Origin: Tetrahymena elliotti 4EA | Lineage: Eukaryota; Ciliophora; Oligohymenophorea; Hymenostomatida; Tetrahymenidae | Reading direction: 5' to 3' | Assembly: GCA_000231825.2 (NCBI GenBank) | Contig: JH720341.1 | Location: forward strand, 606,758 to 670,757 | DNA: 64,000 bases | Shown here: positions 1 through 13,730 of the stretch, piece after piece | Layout of the letters: each line of letters begins with the position of its first letter | How positions within the stretch are numbered: the stretch's first letter is position 1 | The notes under the pieces: generated by a model | The model's input: only the letters and a program-made list of their open reading frames with translations | The model's database searches: none | Told to the model about the DNA's origin: nothing | Translations under genes and position numbers: made by a program

Positions 1-3000
1 AACTACTGTAAAAAATTCGCATTTGGCTATACTATTGACATTACTATTGAGCACCCTGCAGAGGCTCCAACAGCAATATATGATGCAGTTTAAGAGGTTT
101 CAGCTACCTATGTTTTGGTATCCTCTGAAAATACTGAAGGAGCTTAGCTTCTTTGACATTTATTGCTGTTTTCATTAAATTAATAAAGTTCTTCACACTA
201 ATCACATTTTAATGGGTTAGCTGAGTTGCATTTGATACATTTTTCTATACAGGTCTTGCATTAATTATTCAATAAATCTAAATAAAAATAAGATTTGCAA
301 ATGCATTTTTTTGTTTTAGTATCTAAAATAAATTATTTTTACAAATCGCATGATATACATTAATCTTGATTTGAAGAATCACAGGTTAAGCAATTTTTAT
401 TGCATTATAATATGCATAAAGAACTATTATTAGTTTATTTTTCTTTATATCCTTTTTTGCAAATACAATTACCAGATTCGCTAACAATTTTATTCTATTT
501 TTCATAGCATTCCAAACATTTCTGACTAACCTTATCACATTTTTTACAATCCTTGTTAATGCAAGGCTTGCACTAACTTGTTCCATCATCATAATAACCA
601 TCTAAGCATTCACATTCCTGATTAATTAGTATTCTGTTAGAACTATCTTGACATTTTGTGCAACTATCTATTTAGCTTTATGGGCAAGTTTCGCATGAGT
701 AATGACATTTAAAACATTATGCTTAAATAGGATTAAGATCAAAATAATCTTGATTACAAATACATTTGCTATTAACTAATTTTCTTTAATTGCTTTCAAA
801 ACATGATAAACATTCCTCCTATCCTATTCCTGAACAAGTTTTGCAAGTGATGTGGCATTTTACACAATTATCATTAATATCTAAAAAATAACCTTCTTTG
901 CATTAACAAAACCCATTTTAGTCAAGTTCTCTGTTGAGATTATTATCACATGATAAGCATTAATTTGTACTACTTCCATTGCATGTTAAGCAAGTTTTAT
1001 CGCATTGAGCACATTGAGCTTGATTATCAATATTATAATATCCTTATTTGCAATTACAGCTTTGGCCACTTAGTATTCTATTATCTAAATTACTACAACT
1101 TATGCAAGAATTTTAATCCGATCCATTACATCTAAAACATGAATAATGGCATTATTAGCATTTATTCTACCTTGGGCTGTATTCACTAAATCCATCTAAA
1201 CATTCACACTTAGATCCATTTTTTTTTCTAAAGTTACTTTCTAAGCATGTAATACAAGAGTTAGAATCACTATTTGAACAGCTTGCACAAGTTATATCAC
1301 AAACTTTGCATTATTCTTCTCCAGAATCAAAATAGCCTTCATTACATTAGCAAATATTTCCATTTAAAGTTCTAAAATAACTTGAATTACAACTAAGACA
1401 TTAATTAAAATTTGGTCCATTACAAGTTTAACAAGATTAATGACAATCCTATTTACATGAATCTGTAACTGGATTGTTTTCTTTAAAACCCACTTTACAG
1501 ATGCATTCATTATTTTGTTTTATTCTATTATTACTATCATAGCATTCTAAACAATCTGTTTCCAAACCTCCTGTGCATGTTTTACATTTTATATTACACT
1601 ACGCACAATTTCCTGAAGGATCCTGATAAAAACCATCTTAGCATATACAAGTATTACTTTAAAACATAACTCTATTTTTAGATGAATCACATTAAGTGCA
1701 TTGATTCTCTGAACTTCCATTACATAACTAACAAGTTGGATGACATATAATCTTGCATATTTCTGTTTTTGGATTGTCTTCAATAAATCCATTTTTGCAA
1801 ACACATTCCTTATTTTTTATCTCTCTATTATTATTGTCATCACAGCTCAAACAATCATTACTATTAGGCCCATTGCAAGTTTTGCAATACGTATTACATG
1901 GCATACAATTATTTGAGCTATCGTTATAATAACCATCTTTACATACGCATTAGTTATTCTAAGTTAAAACTCTATTTTAATTAACATAACATTAAGTACA
2001 TTCATTCTGAGAACTTCCACTACATAATTTACAAGTAAAATGACAATCTTGAATACATGAATCTTATTAAGGATTTGCTTCAACATATCCGTTTTAACAA
2101 ACACATTAATTATTTTTATACTCCCTATTTGTATTATCATGACAGCTCAAACAATCACTTGAGTTTGGCCCTAGACAAGTTTTACAATATTAATTACACT
2201 ATACACATTAAAAAGAAGCATTACTATAATATCCATCTTAACATTTACAAGTATTTTAAAATGAAACTCTATTTTAACTTGAATCGCAAGCAGTGCATTC
2301 ATTTTGAGAACTTCCACTACAAGACTAGCAAGTTTTGTGGCATGCTACTTAACAATTTTATGTTTTAGGATTATTCTCAGTAAATCCATCTTTGCAAAGG
2401 CATTAATTATTTTTATTTTCTCTATCTGTGTTTTCATAACAACTCAAACAATCTGTTTCATTAGGTCCATTGCATGTTTTGCAGTATTAATTACATGGAA
2501 GGCAATTAAAAGACGAATCACTATAAAATCCATCCTTACATGCACATTTGTTGCCTTGGCTTAGAACTCTATTTTTAAGATTATCACATTATGTGCATTA
2601 ATGTTCTAAATTTCCACTACATTTTAAGCAAGTAGGATGGCAATTCTTATCACAAGGATAATTAAAATTATTATCACAAGAAACACAAATGTTTTATGAT
2701 TTGTCTAGCTAAAAATTTTAATTTTTGCAAATACATTTATTTTATACTAAAGAAAAATTTTAATCACTAATACATTCTGTACAACCTGCTGATAATGTAC
2801 ATTTTGAGCATTGAGGACTACAGCTAAGAGTTGAGAAGTTAACTTCTATTTAAATTATGAAAATATTTTGTAAAAATTAAAAATTAAAAAATTTACTTAA
2901 GATAAAATAATTAGTAGAATCCTTACGCTTACAAAATACAATTCCATCTAATGATTCCTAAAGACATGAATAATAATTATTAAATTAATGAAGATAAATA

Positions 3001-4570
3001 GAGGTATTTGTGTTAATTTTGTTGAATAAAAAAAGATGGTTGGAAAATTTAATCAATTTTTCTTTCTGATTATTTTATTAAAAATTTCTCATAATAAATT
3101 TTTAAAATAAATTCAGTACTTGCAAATTAAAAAAAAAACATAAAATTAAATTTAATTCTAAGAATCAACAATTTTACTTGATTAATTGAAAAATCGAAAG
3201 GCTCACACTAAAAATTTTAAATTTATGAATCATTTTGGAATGTATTTCCACTTTGAACTAAACACTCTATTATTTTAAAATGATTTTTAAATCTTCAAAA
3301 AACATGTATTGAAAATACATTTCATAGACACAACGGTAGAGCAAAATAAAGTATTTCCATATTACTTATAGATTTTACATGTTGTTGATTGAACTGGTAA
3401 AGAACTTAATTTAGCAAAATTTGTTCCATCAAAAGTATAAATTTCAAAGTTATTTGAATAGCATTTAACATATATTTTTCTTGTTTATCCAACAAACTGT
3501 AATAATTTTATAATAAAAGTATAATTTAGGAGATATTAAGTCATTTATTTACATAGTATGAAAATAGATATCTATTAGGAGATGGAGTTAGACTGGTTGG
3601 AACAGGGAGGGTAATTGAAGTAACTTAATTATAAATAAGGGGGTTTTATGACTAGTATTAATCAATATTCCATCCTAATATGAAGTATAAAATAAATATC
3701 TTAATTTTATAGATTAATTTACCAAAAAGAGTTGTTTCACATAGTCCAATAATATACTTGCTATTCTAATTTATATTAAGCTTTAATAAAAATATTGTTT
3801 AATGCAAACAAATGATTACTTAAACATAACTAACAGAGTAAACACTTTTTTGGCTTTAATTACATCCATTAAATTATGCAGAGTAGGAACTATCTTAAAA
3901 ATCTTTCACTTAATAAAAATAAATTACTTTAAAATATTTTGAATATTCTTACTTAAGATTGTTCCATCACTAAACCCTACAAAAATCTTTTGTTTTAGTT
4001 AGAAAAATGAATAAAAATAATTTTATTTTAAATTTTTTATTTTACTTTTGAGATATCAAATCTATTCAAAGAAGAAGCATTTGTAAAAGAAAATATGTTG
4101 GTATTAATATTTATTATATTATCTATTATTTACACACTAAATAATTTTTAAGAAGAGTTTGTTAGTTTTATTAAAACAGCAAAAACCCCTTTCTAAATAA
4201 TATTATTTAAAACATAAAAAATATGGAGATTAATTTAAAATTTTTACCTCTAAATCCATATTTTCCAATAATTAGCATTCTCCATCTATCTATTTAGAAT
4301 CTAGTTTTTAAGAGGCATTATCTATTTTGTATACTATAAATTCATTTTTACAGATTTCTAAAATACAATTAAATTTTTTATACAACGTAAATAGTAATTA
4401 TCTGTCTTGTAGCAAGCAATAAAGGTTTCGGAATTGACAACTAGTATTTTTCCACTATTTTATAAATTGTCTTCATATATTTAGCATTAAGTTATTGTTA
4501 AAAAGCTAAAAAACGTTAAGTAAGCACTTAAAAAGGATAGTTTAGTTAACTTATTTAAAATACAATACAT
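1..4570 (-). CDS. Giant cysteine-rich membrane protein (receptor-like), C-terminus outside window
   Basis: Partial gene. The start ATG at 4570-4568 opens a classic signal peptide (about 30 residues, ending ..TITQC). An N-terminal domain follows, containing VVNSETFIACYKTDNYY, and is spread over several exons between about 2850 and 4500. From about 2850 to 200 the frame is one long array of CxxC/CxxxC furin- or EGF-like repeats. A hydrophobic segment beginning SYIAVGASAGCSIVMS is still open at base 1. It is a paralog of the gene at 5903-11775, which shows what the missing end should be: several membrane spans and a cytosolic tail. Such proteins are numerous in Tetrahymena and usually have no known ligand. 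A cell-surface sensor or adhesion role is inference. Exon borders in the 5' part were not all resolved. No TGA interrupts the Cys-rich part. Confidence 0.75.
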
Positions 4571-5902
4571 ATTTGCTTTGCTTTTTTTCTTTTTTCTTTT
4601 ATCTTTTTTTATTTTTCTTTTATAAATTATAAATATTTTTCTATGGTATTAAATTAATAGAATATTTTATTAAAGCTTGAAATCCTTAAATTATTTCAAT
4701 TTCAATTACTACCTTTTTGTTCAATATCTAAATAATGAAAATTCAGCAAAAAGGAAAGTTTTGAAACAAGTCAGATTACACTAATTTCACTATTGCCCTA
4801 TTTTATAGCCTTAGAAAAAATTTATTCATCTAAAAATTTCCAATCATGAATATTTTTTTCTACAAAAAAAAATTTATTGAAAATTAAGTTTAAATTTGTG
4901 CTAAGCTTTTTAAATTTGAATTATAACTCTCCATTTTTAAATCTTCTATTTGTTAGGATTTTTATAAGCCATTAATTTTCTTAGTTACAAATAAAGTAAA
5001 CATAAATATCCTGAAATTAATTAAAATTTGAAGAACAAATCTTTTGGAATGAAGGTTACAGTTTATTAATAAACTCAATCTCATCTATTGATTTTTAAAT
5101 TTTAAGAAAAATCTAATTTTAATATTTTTCCTAATTTCAAAATCATTTTTTCTTCAAGTTTATTCAATTAAAAAAAATTATTTATCAATTTTATTTCTTC
5201 CTATTTTTTAACCATTCATAATAAACCAAATTTAAAAAAATTTTCATTATTTGATTGATTGATTAACTTTTATCAATTTATTTCATAAAGCACACATACA
5301 AAAAAAATAAGTTTTTGATTTTCTTCTTTCTTAATTGTATTAGCCTCAATGAAAAGTTATTAATATATTTTTAAATCTATGCTATCTCAAATGATTTAAG
5401 AAATCAAATATTAAGATGAAGAAATTTTTTTCCTTGCACACAAACTAAATTAGAAATTCATTTTTTTTTATTTTCATATTTAATTATGAAATTTATGATT
5501 TTACATGCTCAAAATATTTATTGATAAGTATTTAATCGATGTATAAATTACAATATTTTAAATTTGATAACAAAAATATTTCATTTAAATCATAAATTGA
5601 TGCTAGTTTTAAGATTGATGCAAACAAATTATTAAATGAACAGTATTGAAGCAAAAAAATAAAAGTGATAATTAAAGAAAAAAATGAAGATTTTTTCAAT
5701 TTATTTATTGATTAAAATATTTGTAGAAAATAGTAAATAAAAATTAAAACATAAAAGAAAGAAAAATATTTCAAAATATCATTTGAAAACAGATAAAATT
5801 ATTATTTTTGGATAAAATTTAAAGAATTTATTACAAATATTACACAGAATTACTTATAAGAATTTAAATTTGTTATTATTTATTAGTTTTTCAAAAAATG
5901 TA
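4571..5902. other. Intergenic AT-rich spacer
   Basis: This 1.3 kb of very AT-rich DNA lies between the start of the left cysteine-rich gene and the stop of its paralog. It should hold the promoter of the former and the 3' UTR of the latter. A T/C-rich tract (4581-4620) lies just upstream of the ATG. I see no convincing coding frame. Confidence 0.6.
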
Positions 5903-8900
5903 TCAATTATTTAATTTTGTCTTAAACCTTTTTATTACATATTTGGGTTTCTCATTTTCTAAATCATTTATTTTCTGTATTTAGCCTTTTATTTAATTTT
6001 TTATATCTTTTTGTTTGAAACTGTTCATTTAAATTAAAGATTTGTTTAAAGTTTTCTATGGCTTATAAAAAGAGATAGACTCTAACATATTCTTATTCTA
6101 ATTAAATTAAATATCACTACTTTATTATTTAAAGAGCAATATTTCATCATGACTTTAATCCTCCTTTTTTATTTTTTATCTTATTTTTTTTACAATCATA
6201 GGAATTTATTTAATCAGACCAGCAATCAAAAAGAAAGGGATTATGAAAATTTAAACTAGGCATAAAACCATTATTAATAAAGAGAGAATGTCCAGTTTTT
6301 ATGTATCTTTGCTATCTAGGTTATCTAAATCGAAATTGTATTCTATTAAATATGCCAATATTAGATAGCAAACAAAGATAATGACCCAAACAAAATTTAT
6401 TAGAAAAAGTTCTAAATTATTAAGATTAAGCTTGCTTGGTCTTCTAACTAAAACAAAAATGCAAAGAAGAGACTAAAATGTTAGACATAGTATTATTTAT
6501 ATCAAACTATTTTCAAAAGGAGCTATGATACAAAGAGGTATAATAATTAGTTCAACAGCATCATTAATAAAGAGAAAATTTCTTGTTAAAAACAGAGGTT
6601 TAATATAATCTTAAATATAATTTTAGAAGACAATTTCAGGTAAACGTAAATCAGATTCAGCCTCTATTTTTTACAATTATTTCTTTAAGGTAGGGTTTAT
6701 TAGAACTCCAACATTCATTTCTAGCAAATGACTATAAGAAGATATTTCTTCATTTTACTTTTAGACATAAAATTTATTGATGAAATTAGCATAGTATAAA
6801 AATGCTCCTATTGAATAAACTAAGATAAAGCAAAAGAGGATAGCCTTTATAAATAGTATACTTAATGAGCTATCAATTGCATTGTAAGAATAAGATAATA
6901 TCTGCAAAGTAATAGAAAAAACAAATACTGTACTAATAAGCTCATGCATTTGTAGTGTTAATATACCTATTAACTTATTTAAAAGCTTCACAATTATATT
7001 TTGCTTTCTTTACTCTACATATAAATTAATAGGTAGAATTAAGCCCTTATAGATATTTTGGATCTCTTAATCTTTTTGTCTTTACCTTTTATATACAATA
7101 TAAGAAGCCAGAAGAAGTAAAAGGTAAACCAATAAAACAGGTATCAGTCCACCTGCATTACATATAATACTTGTTTTTATTTGCTCTAATTTAAACTTAC
7201 TATCTTAAAGCTATCCAGAATATTGCTCTTCATTTTCATTTAAGAATTTTGGAAAAAGATTGATTTAATTTAATAATTTTAATGGAGTTTTTCCACTTAT
7301 TTATTTTTAAAATTCATATAAAATTTATGGAAAAGGAAAATTTATAAGCAAGAAGAAGTTTATTTTTTATAGTGTAAATAAAACTTTAAACATGCCATTG
7401 TTATAAGAAACGAAAGAAAGGGTGACCGAGCTGGTAGTAGAGACTGCAATAGAAATATAAGCACTAATTTCAGAAGAATCTGAAACTTCTTTAATTTTAC
7501 TTCCTGGAATAGCAGTAGGGATCATGTTTCTCGTACATTTAGATTTTCTTTAATTGAAACTATAATATTCTTTACATTTTATACATGATTAAATATGTTC
7601 TGGCATGCAAGTCTCACAGTTTTCAATACATTTTATAAAGCACTTATTATCAAATTCACCTTAGTCATCAATATAACCTCTTTTGCAGGAACATATTCCT
7701 TAGTTATCTAAATATCTGTTTTAAGAATCGAAACACCCTAAGCATTCTTATGTATCCTTATCGCAATTTTTACATTTTGGATTAATGCATTTTTAGCATT
7801 AACTTATCCCATTATCAAAGTAATTATCAGAGCAGCTGCAAACTTTATCATTTAAAATTCTTTGATGGGAACTCTCACAAGTAATACATTAATTAATTTA
7901 CCCTCCAAAACAGGTCTTGCAACTGTAGTGACATTTTAAACAATTTTTGGAGCTATCTTCATAGTAACCATCTTAGCAAACACATTAACCAAAACTATTT
8001 AATCTTCTATTTTAATTTATGTCACACTAACAATTTTATTAGATAGGGGAGTATTCTACATATCCTTAATTACAAATACAGTAAGAATTTTATATGTGTC
8101 TAAATTAACTCTAGCTACAAGAGAGACAATTATTAAGAGCATTCCCTCCAATACAAGTTTCACATGTTAAATTGCAGGAGTCACATAAGCTTATTCCTTT
8201 CTCATAATAACCTGAATCACAAACACAATTTTGGTTTTAGATTTTCCTTTTTTTTGAGTAATCACATGTATTACATTAATTACTGTTAGGGCCAAAGCAA
8301 GTTTAACAAGAATAATGACATTCTTAACAAGAACTTGTAATTGGTAAATTTTCAGTATAGCCTGGGTTGCATAAACATTTATTTGAATAAATATATCTAT
8401 TATTAGCTGGATTGCAACTAAGGCAATCATTTTCGGAACTTCCATTACAAGTTAAACAAGTAAAATGGCATTGAACACAGTTAAAAGTTCCATCATCATA
8501 GAACCCATCCTTACATTTACATTTATTAACTCCATCAAGCTATCGATTTTTATTTGAATCACATGAAAGGCATTAATCTACAAGTATCCCACTGCATGTT
8601 AAACAAGTTGGATGACAAACCACACAAGCTTATGTTCTTGGATTATTTTCTGTAAAGTACATCAAACAATCACAAGTTTTGTTTGCATTATTAAACTTTC
8701 TATTATCATTACTTGAATCACATGATTAACATGAAGTACTATTACTATCTAAGCATGTTAAGCAAGTTTTATCACAAGGCTTACATGTTAGATTTCCATC
8801 ATCATAATATCTTTCTTAGCAAGAACAAAGAGAATTTTATGTTATAGTTTATCTTTTTTGAGATTAATTTATATTGCTGTTACAAGCTGTACACTAAAGC

Positions 8901-11775
8901 TGCCCATTAGAAATAGAACACCCTTTGCATTGGATAGGACAATTTTTACATGCTTTACTACTCTGATCATAATATTAGCTATTAGTACATTAAATACATT
9001 ATTAAGTTTAAGGGCTGTTTTCTTGGTAATTAATTTGGCAAACGCATGTCTTATTTGGAAGATCAAGTTATCTATGATCACTAAGGGAATCACATGATAG
9101 ACAAGATATCTTTTAGTTATCTGTACAAGTTAAACAAGTGATATCGCAAGGTTTGCAAACCAAATTACCATCATCATAATATCTTTCCTAACAAGCACAT
9201 AATTTATTTTAAGAAAAATCTTTTCTATGATAAGATGGAGAAATAGCAACAAAGCATGCTAAACACTCTAATTAGCCATTTGAAATTTGACATCCATTAC
9301 ATTATATAGGACAATTTTTACATGTGTGGCTCGTTGGATCGAAATATTAATTACTACTACATTACACGCATTATTGAGATTAAGGATTACTTTCTTAGTA
9401 ATTATTTTAACAATCACATGTCTTATTTGGAATGTTAAGCTGTCTAAAATCATTAGTCAAATCACAAGACAAGCAAGAAGTTTTTTAATTATCTGTGCAA
9501 GTTAAACAAGAAGCATCACAAGGTTTGCAAGGCAAACTACCATCATCATAATATCTTTCTTAGCATGAACAAAGTTTATTTTAATCAAAAGTTTATCTGT
9601 GATAAGAAGGAGATATAGTGGAGCATGCTAAACACTCTAATTAGCCATTTAAAATTTAGCATCCGTTACATTAAATAGGACAATTTTTACATGTACTATC
9701 AGTGGTATCGAAATATTGGTTATTACTACATTGGACACATTATTAAGATGGAGGGCTACTTTCTTTATAATTAGTAACACAATCACAAGTTTTATTGGGT
9801 ACATTAAGTTACCTATGATCATTATTTAAATCGCAAGATGTGCAAGAAGTTTTTTAATTATCTGTACAAGTTAAACAAGTAGCATCACAAGGTTTGCAAA
9901 GCAAATTACCATTATCATAATATCTTTCTTAGCATGAACAAAGTTTACTTTAATCTAAAGTTTATCTGTGATCAGAAGAAGAATTACTACTGGAGCATGA
10001 TAAACATTCTATTTATCCACTCAAAATTTAACATCCATTACACTAAATAGGACATCTAAAACATTCACCTTTTGAAGCATCTAAATAGTAATTACTTATA
10101 CAAACGCATTTCCCACTATCATTAATAAAATTTAAAGATGCTTAGCATGATTAACATTGAGTCACAAGAGTAGATGAGCATTATATACAAAATGGATCAC
10201 AAAGGATTGATGAAAAATTTATTTCTTTAAAGATGAAAAATTTTGAAAATTAAATAATTTTTTGTTTAAAAATTAATTACTTTAAATGTTATATTAATTC
10301 ACTCCACCTCCAACTGAACTATCATTACAATTAACAATAAATTCTAAAGTGTCCTTAAATAAAAAAAGTAAGTGTTTATGTATAAATTTTAATTTTTCAA
10401 TTTGGTTAAAGTAAAATTTTATTATTTATTTAATTTACAATAACTAAACTTGCTCTTGTAGGACTACATTTTGCTGTTAAAGTAAAATTTTCGCTAGTAT
10501 TAAGACCAGAATTAAACCTATAAACTGTGAAAGTTGTTAAATTATATTGTATTGCAATAATATGTTACTTATCAATTTTGTCAGAGTCCTCCAATATACT
10601 AAATTACCTATTTATTTGAAATTACTATATCCCATTGAGTAATTTATTTATGGTATACTATTGTCTAAAGATAATGCATTTGAAATTATCTGATAAAATT
10701 ATATCTAATTTGCTGAGTTAAAACCAACCATTATTCTTCTACTTGCTCCTTACTTTAAAATTGAGAATTAATAATAATATTTTTATTATAAAACATACTC
10801 CAAATGAAAATAGAAAATGGCCAGTGAAACCAGATTTTAAAGTTATTAATTTTTGTGAAACTTAAGAATTCGCATTTTAACTGCATTAAGTATTATCCCA
10901 AACTAAAAAAAATTGTAAAAATTTTAAGATATTTTGAAATAGAAATTACTTGTGATTGAATCAGAACAAAGCCCAACTATGTTATTATCATTCTAAATAT
11001 AAAAATGACATTAAATTAATTATTATCTAAATTAAATCATACTTAAATATAACTGACTGAATAGACCTTATTAGATGAACATCCATTTAATTAACAAATA
11101 AATGAGCTATCTGAAAAGTCAATTACTTTTTTAATGATTAATTGTAAATATTTTCTAACCTAAAAATTTATTTACTTTATATAGTCCCATCTAAGTAACC
11201 TAAAATAACCTTAAAATTATTAATTTTTAACAATTAAAATCTTTTAAACATGATAATTAAATAATTTTACTTTTGTTTTTTCAGCATAATTTAAGGATGT
11301 TACTTGTTTTGAGAAACTGTATTTTTTAGAAAAAGATAGCGGATTTTATGAAGCCTCTAAGAAGTAAAGATTAGCTTAAGTTAGCATTAAAAAAATCCCT
11401 CTCTAAATTTTTAAAACCCAAGAAAATTTATATTCAAGCATATCTTTAGAAAATAATTTACTGAATAATCAACACTCACTAAGTTTTAGCAAGTGGAATC
11501 TATAGAATAGTTTTAGACATCTGATGGATTACTTAAAGAGTAAACTAAAATTAGATTGATATGAAATAAATTCCATTTTAAAATAAATTGATAAATCATT
11601 ATTTACCTCTTAAGCCATATGCGATATTATTTAAATCACATGCTGCAAAGGCTTATGGATTTATAACAAGAACTTCAGTATTCTAATATGACTAATCATA
11701 AACTATGGCTGTAGAAAAACAAGTCTCGAAGAATATGGATAAGGTAAATAACAGTAATAACTATTGAGCTATCAT
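5903..11775 (-). CDS. Giant cysteine-rich multipass membrane protein
   Basis: The ATG at 11775-11773 starts a signal peptide (MIAQQLLLLFTLSIFFETC..), followed by an N-terminal domain with VLVINPQAFAAC that matches the left paralog. Several introns lie between about 10200 and 11650. From about 10200 to 7550 the protein is a continuous array of CxxC repeats, including about four near-identical 124-residue units. From about 7500 to 6200 it has roughly six hydrophobic spans, the first containing LIPVLLVYLLLLLASYIVY. It ends in a Lys/Gln-rich cytosolic tail with TGA at 5903. The 3' 4 kb reads without any TGA. Roughly 1,800 residues are expected. The layout (extracellular Cys-rich array, bundle of helices, basic tail) suggests a surface receptor. 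The ligand and signalling partner are unknown. Expression could be regulated like other surface antigens, but nothing in the sequence shows it. Confidence 0.8.
8760..10150 (-). repeat. About four ~372-bp in-frame tandem repeats in the Cys-rich gene
   Basis: A landmark string (atcacaagg/atcgcaagg on the + strand) recurs at 8771, 9143, 9515 and 9884, giving periods of 372, 372 and 369 bases. All are multiples of three, so the frame is kept (124 or 123 residues per unit). Each unit encodes CKPCDxTCLTC, then DHRQL, NKTCVC, ACKNCPIQCKGC and LCSCQERYYDDG. Units are much more alike than the rest of the Cys array, which points to recent duplication or homogenisation. Confidence 0.85.
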
Positions 11776-13730
11776 ATTTGTCTATTATTATTTAACTTAA
11801 TTTAGTGATTATATAATTGATTATAACAATATTTGTATTCTTGCATATTAATTAATAATTAATATTTCAGTAAGGAAAAGAAAAAAATTTAGTATGTAAA
11901 TAATGTTTAATTATAATTTTACACAAAATAGTAGAATTTTATTGGCAATCATACTCCTTCATTTATAAAATTTTGTAGATTTTTTTAAGATAATAAAATA
12001 CTTCTAAATTAGCATTATTATATAATAAAAGATTTACATAAAATATATTATATAAAATTAATTTATTATTACTAAAAAAAATTTTATTTGATTTAATAGC
12101 TTTTTTGTTGCTTTAAAAAAATCTGAAAAAATGTGGAGATATTTTTCTAGATAAAGATATTTGAAATTAAACATTCGCTTGAAATAAATATAATTACCAA
12201 ATAGATAAATTCATACTTACAAAAATCATTTTAAAATTACTTTTTCAAATTCAAGTAATTTTTAAAAGAAATATTTTAAAATTTTAAAGAAGTTCATTTT
12301 CTTTCATTTACTCTAAAATCTATGGAAAATGAAATCAAGATTTAACAAGTGTATGGTGAATTGATAATGAGCATATCTTATGACTATGTAATGGTGAAAT
12401 AAATAATCTAAACCAATTAAAATGCTATACCATCAATTATCATATAATAAATTTCTTTTATAAGTTTTTAAAATAAAAGAATCAAATTTAGTATAAATTA
12501 CACAATTAAAATATGTTTAAAAAGAGTGTAAGAATTATTTATCAAATAATATTTTTAAATTATCATAAAAAATGGTAAAAATAAAAACAAAAAAGTTTTC
12601 ATTATCTTATTGTAAATTACACTATTGAAATCCAACCTAATTATTTTATTTTCGTAGATCATTAATTTTTTATTTTAAATCCTAATAAATTATAATATAA
12701 AGTATTGATAGTTAAGCTTTTTATATATTACAAGAAAAATACTCTTATTAAATCAAAAAACCTTATATTAGATAATAAATTTTTGTGGGTTTAGAGAAAA
12801 ATTAATGAAAAAAAGATTTACAGGCACAACTTTAAATGTAATCAGGTTTTAAGTATTTTTAAAAAATTTTAAGTAATAAATTAAATTAAGCACTCAAAAC
12901 AGAAATTAAAAATATGTTGACATTCTTATTTGTTATTTGTTTGAGTTTTTTTAAATTTAATTTTTTCTAAGATTATTTTCTTTAAATATTTAAATCTGAT
13001 AATTATTTTGAGAAAATAGTAATTTTTTTAGTAAAGATAAATTACTTCAAGTTTATTTGCTGAATATTTAGTAAAATTTTTAAAAATATTAGTTTACTAG
13101 AATTTTAATAATTTAATGATAATTTTTGAAATTGGTGATTTAATTTAAATTGAAGATTTATAATTTAATTCAAATTGTTAATTTTATAATGCGATAAAAA
13201 AATATTGTTTTTTTATTGAAATATTCTTGAAATAATTTTAAATAAAAAAAATAATTGATTGAAAACAAAAATATATTTATTTTAAAGATATCCATAAAGA
13301 TATTTTAGATCAAATGATTTATTAATGCCAATATAGCGCCTTATATTTTGATTGAGTTATTAACAATAAATATTAAATAAAAATGGGAAGAAAGCAATCA
13401 AAAATAAATAAAAAATAAAAGAAAGAAATTATTAATCAAAGCTACTAAGAAATTAATAAGATATAGCTGAATAAAATAGCATTCAATATTCCTTGATGAA
13501 TGATTATTTGCACATTCAATTAGTATTAAAAAATTTAATATTTTCTTAATTTTCATTGAAATTATGAATGATTAGAATGAGATATGATAAGGAGGAAATA
13601 AATAAATACTTGATACTATTTGAAAGAAAAAAGAGAAGAAAGATAGATAGATTAATAGAGAGAAGTAATTAATTAGTTAATAAATTAATTGGAAGAAGTA
13701 TTAAAAATAGATATACATAGTTATTAAGAA
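11776..13730. other. Divergent intergenic region
   Basis: This is 1.95 kb of AT-rich DNA between two divergently transcribed genes, so it should contain both promoters. No conserved coding frame, RNA gene or long repeat was recognised. Confidence 0.5.

Noticed and set aside
1..156. Plus-strand frame ending in TGA that looked like the tail of a gene
   Set aside because: The minus strand here is the uninterrupted continuation of the Cys-rich gene into its first membrane segment, so the plus frame is its shadow.
3630..3650. GGGGGTTTT string resembling telomeric DNA
   Set aside because: A single occurrence without tandem copies; not a telomere or chromosome-break signal that I can support.
5280..5330. 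Possible transposon ends in the 4.6-5.9 kb spacer
   Set aside because: No terminal inverted repeat, target duplication or transposase-like frame could be found.
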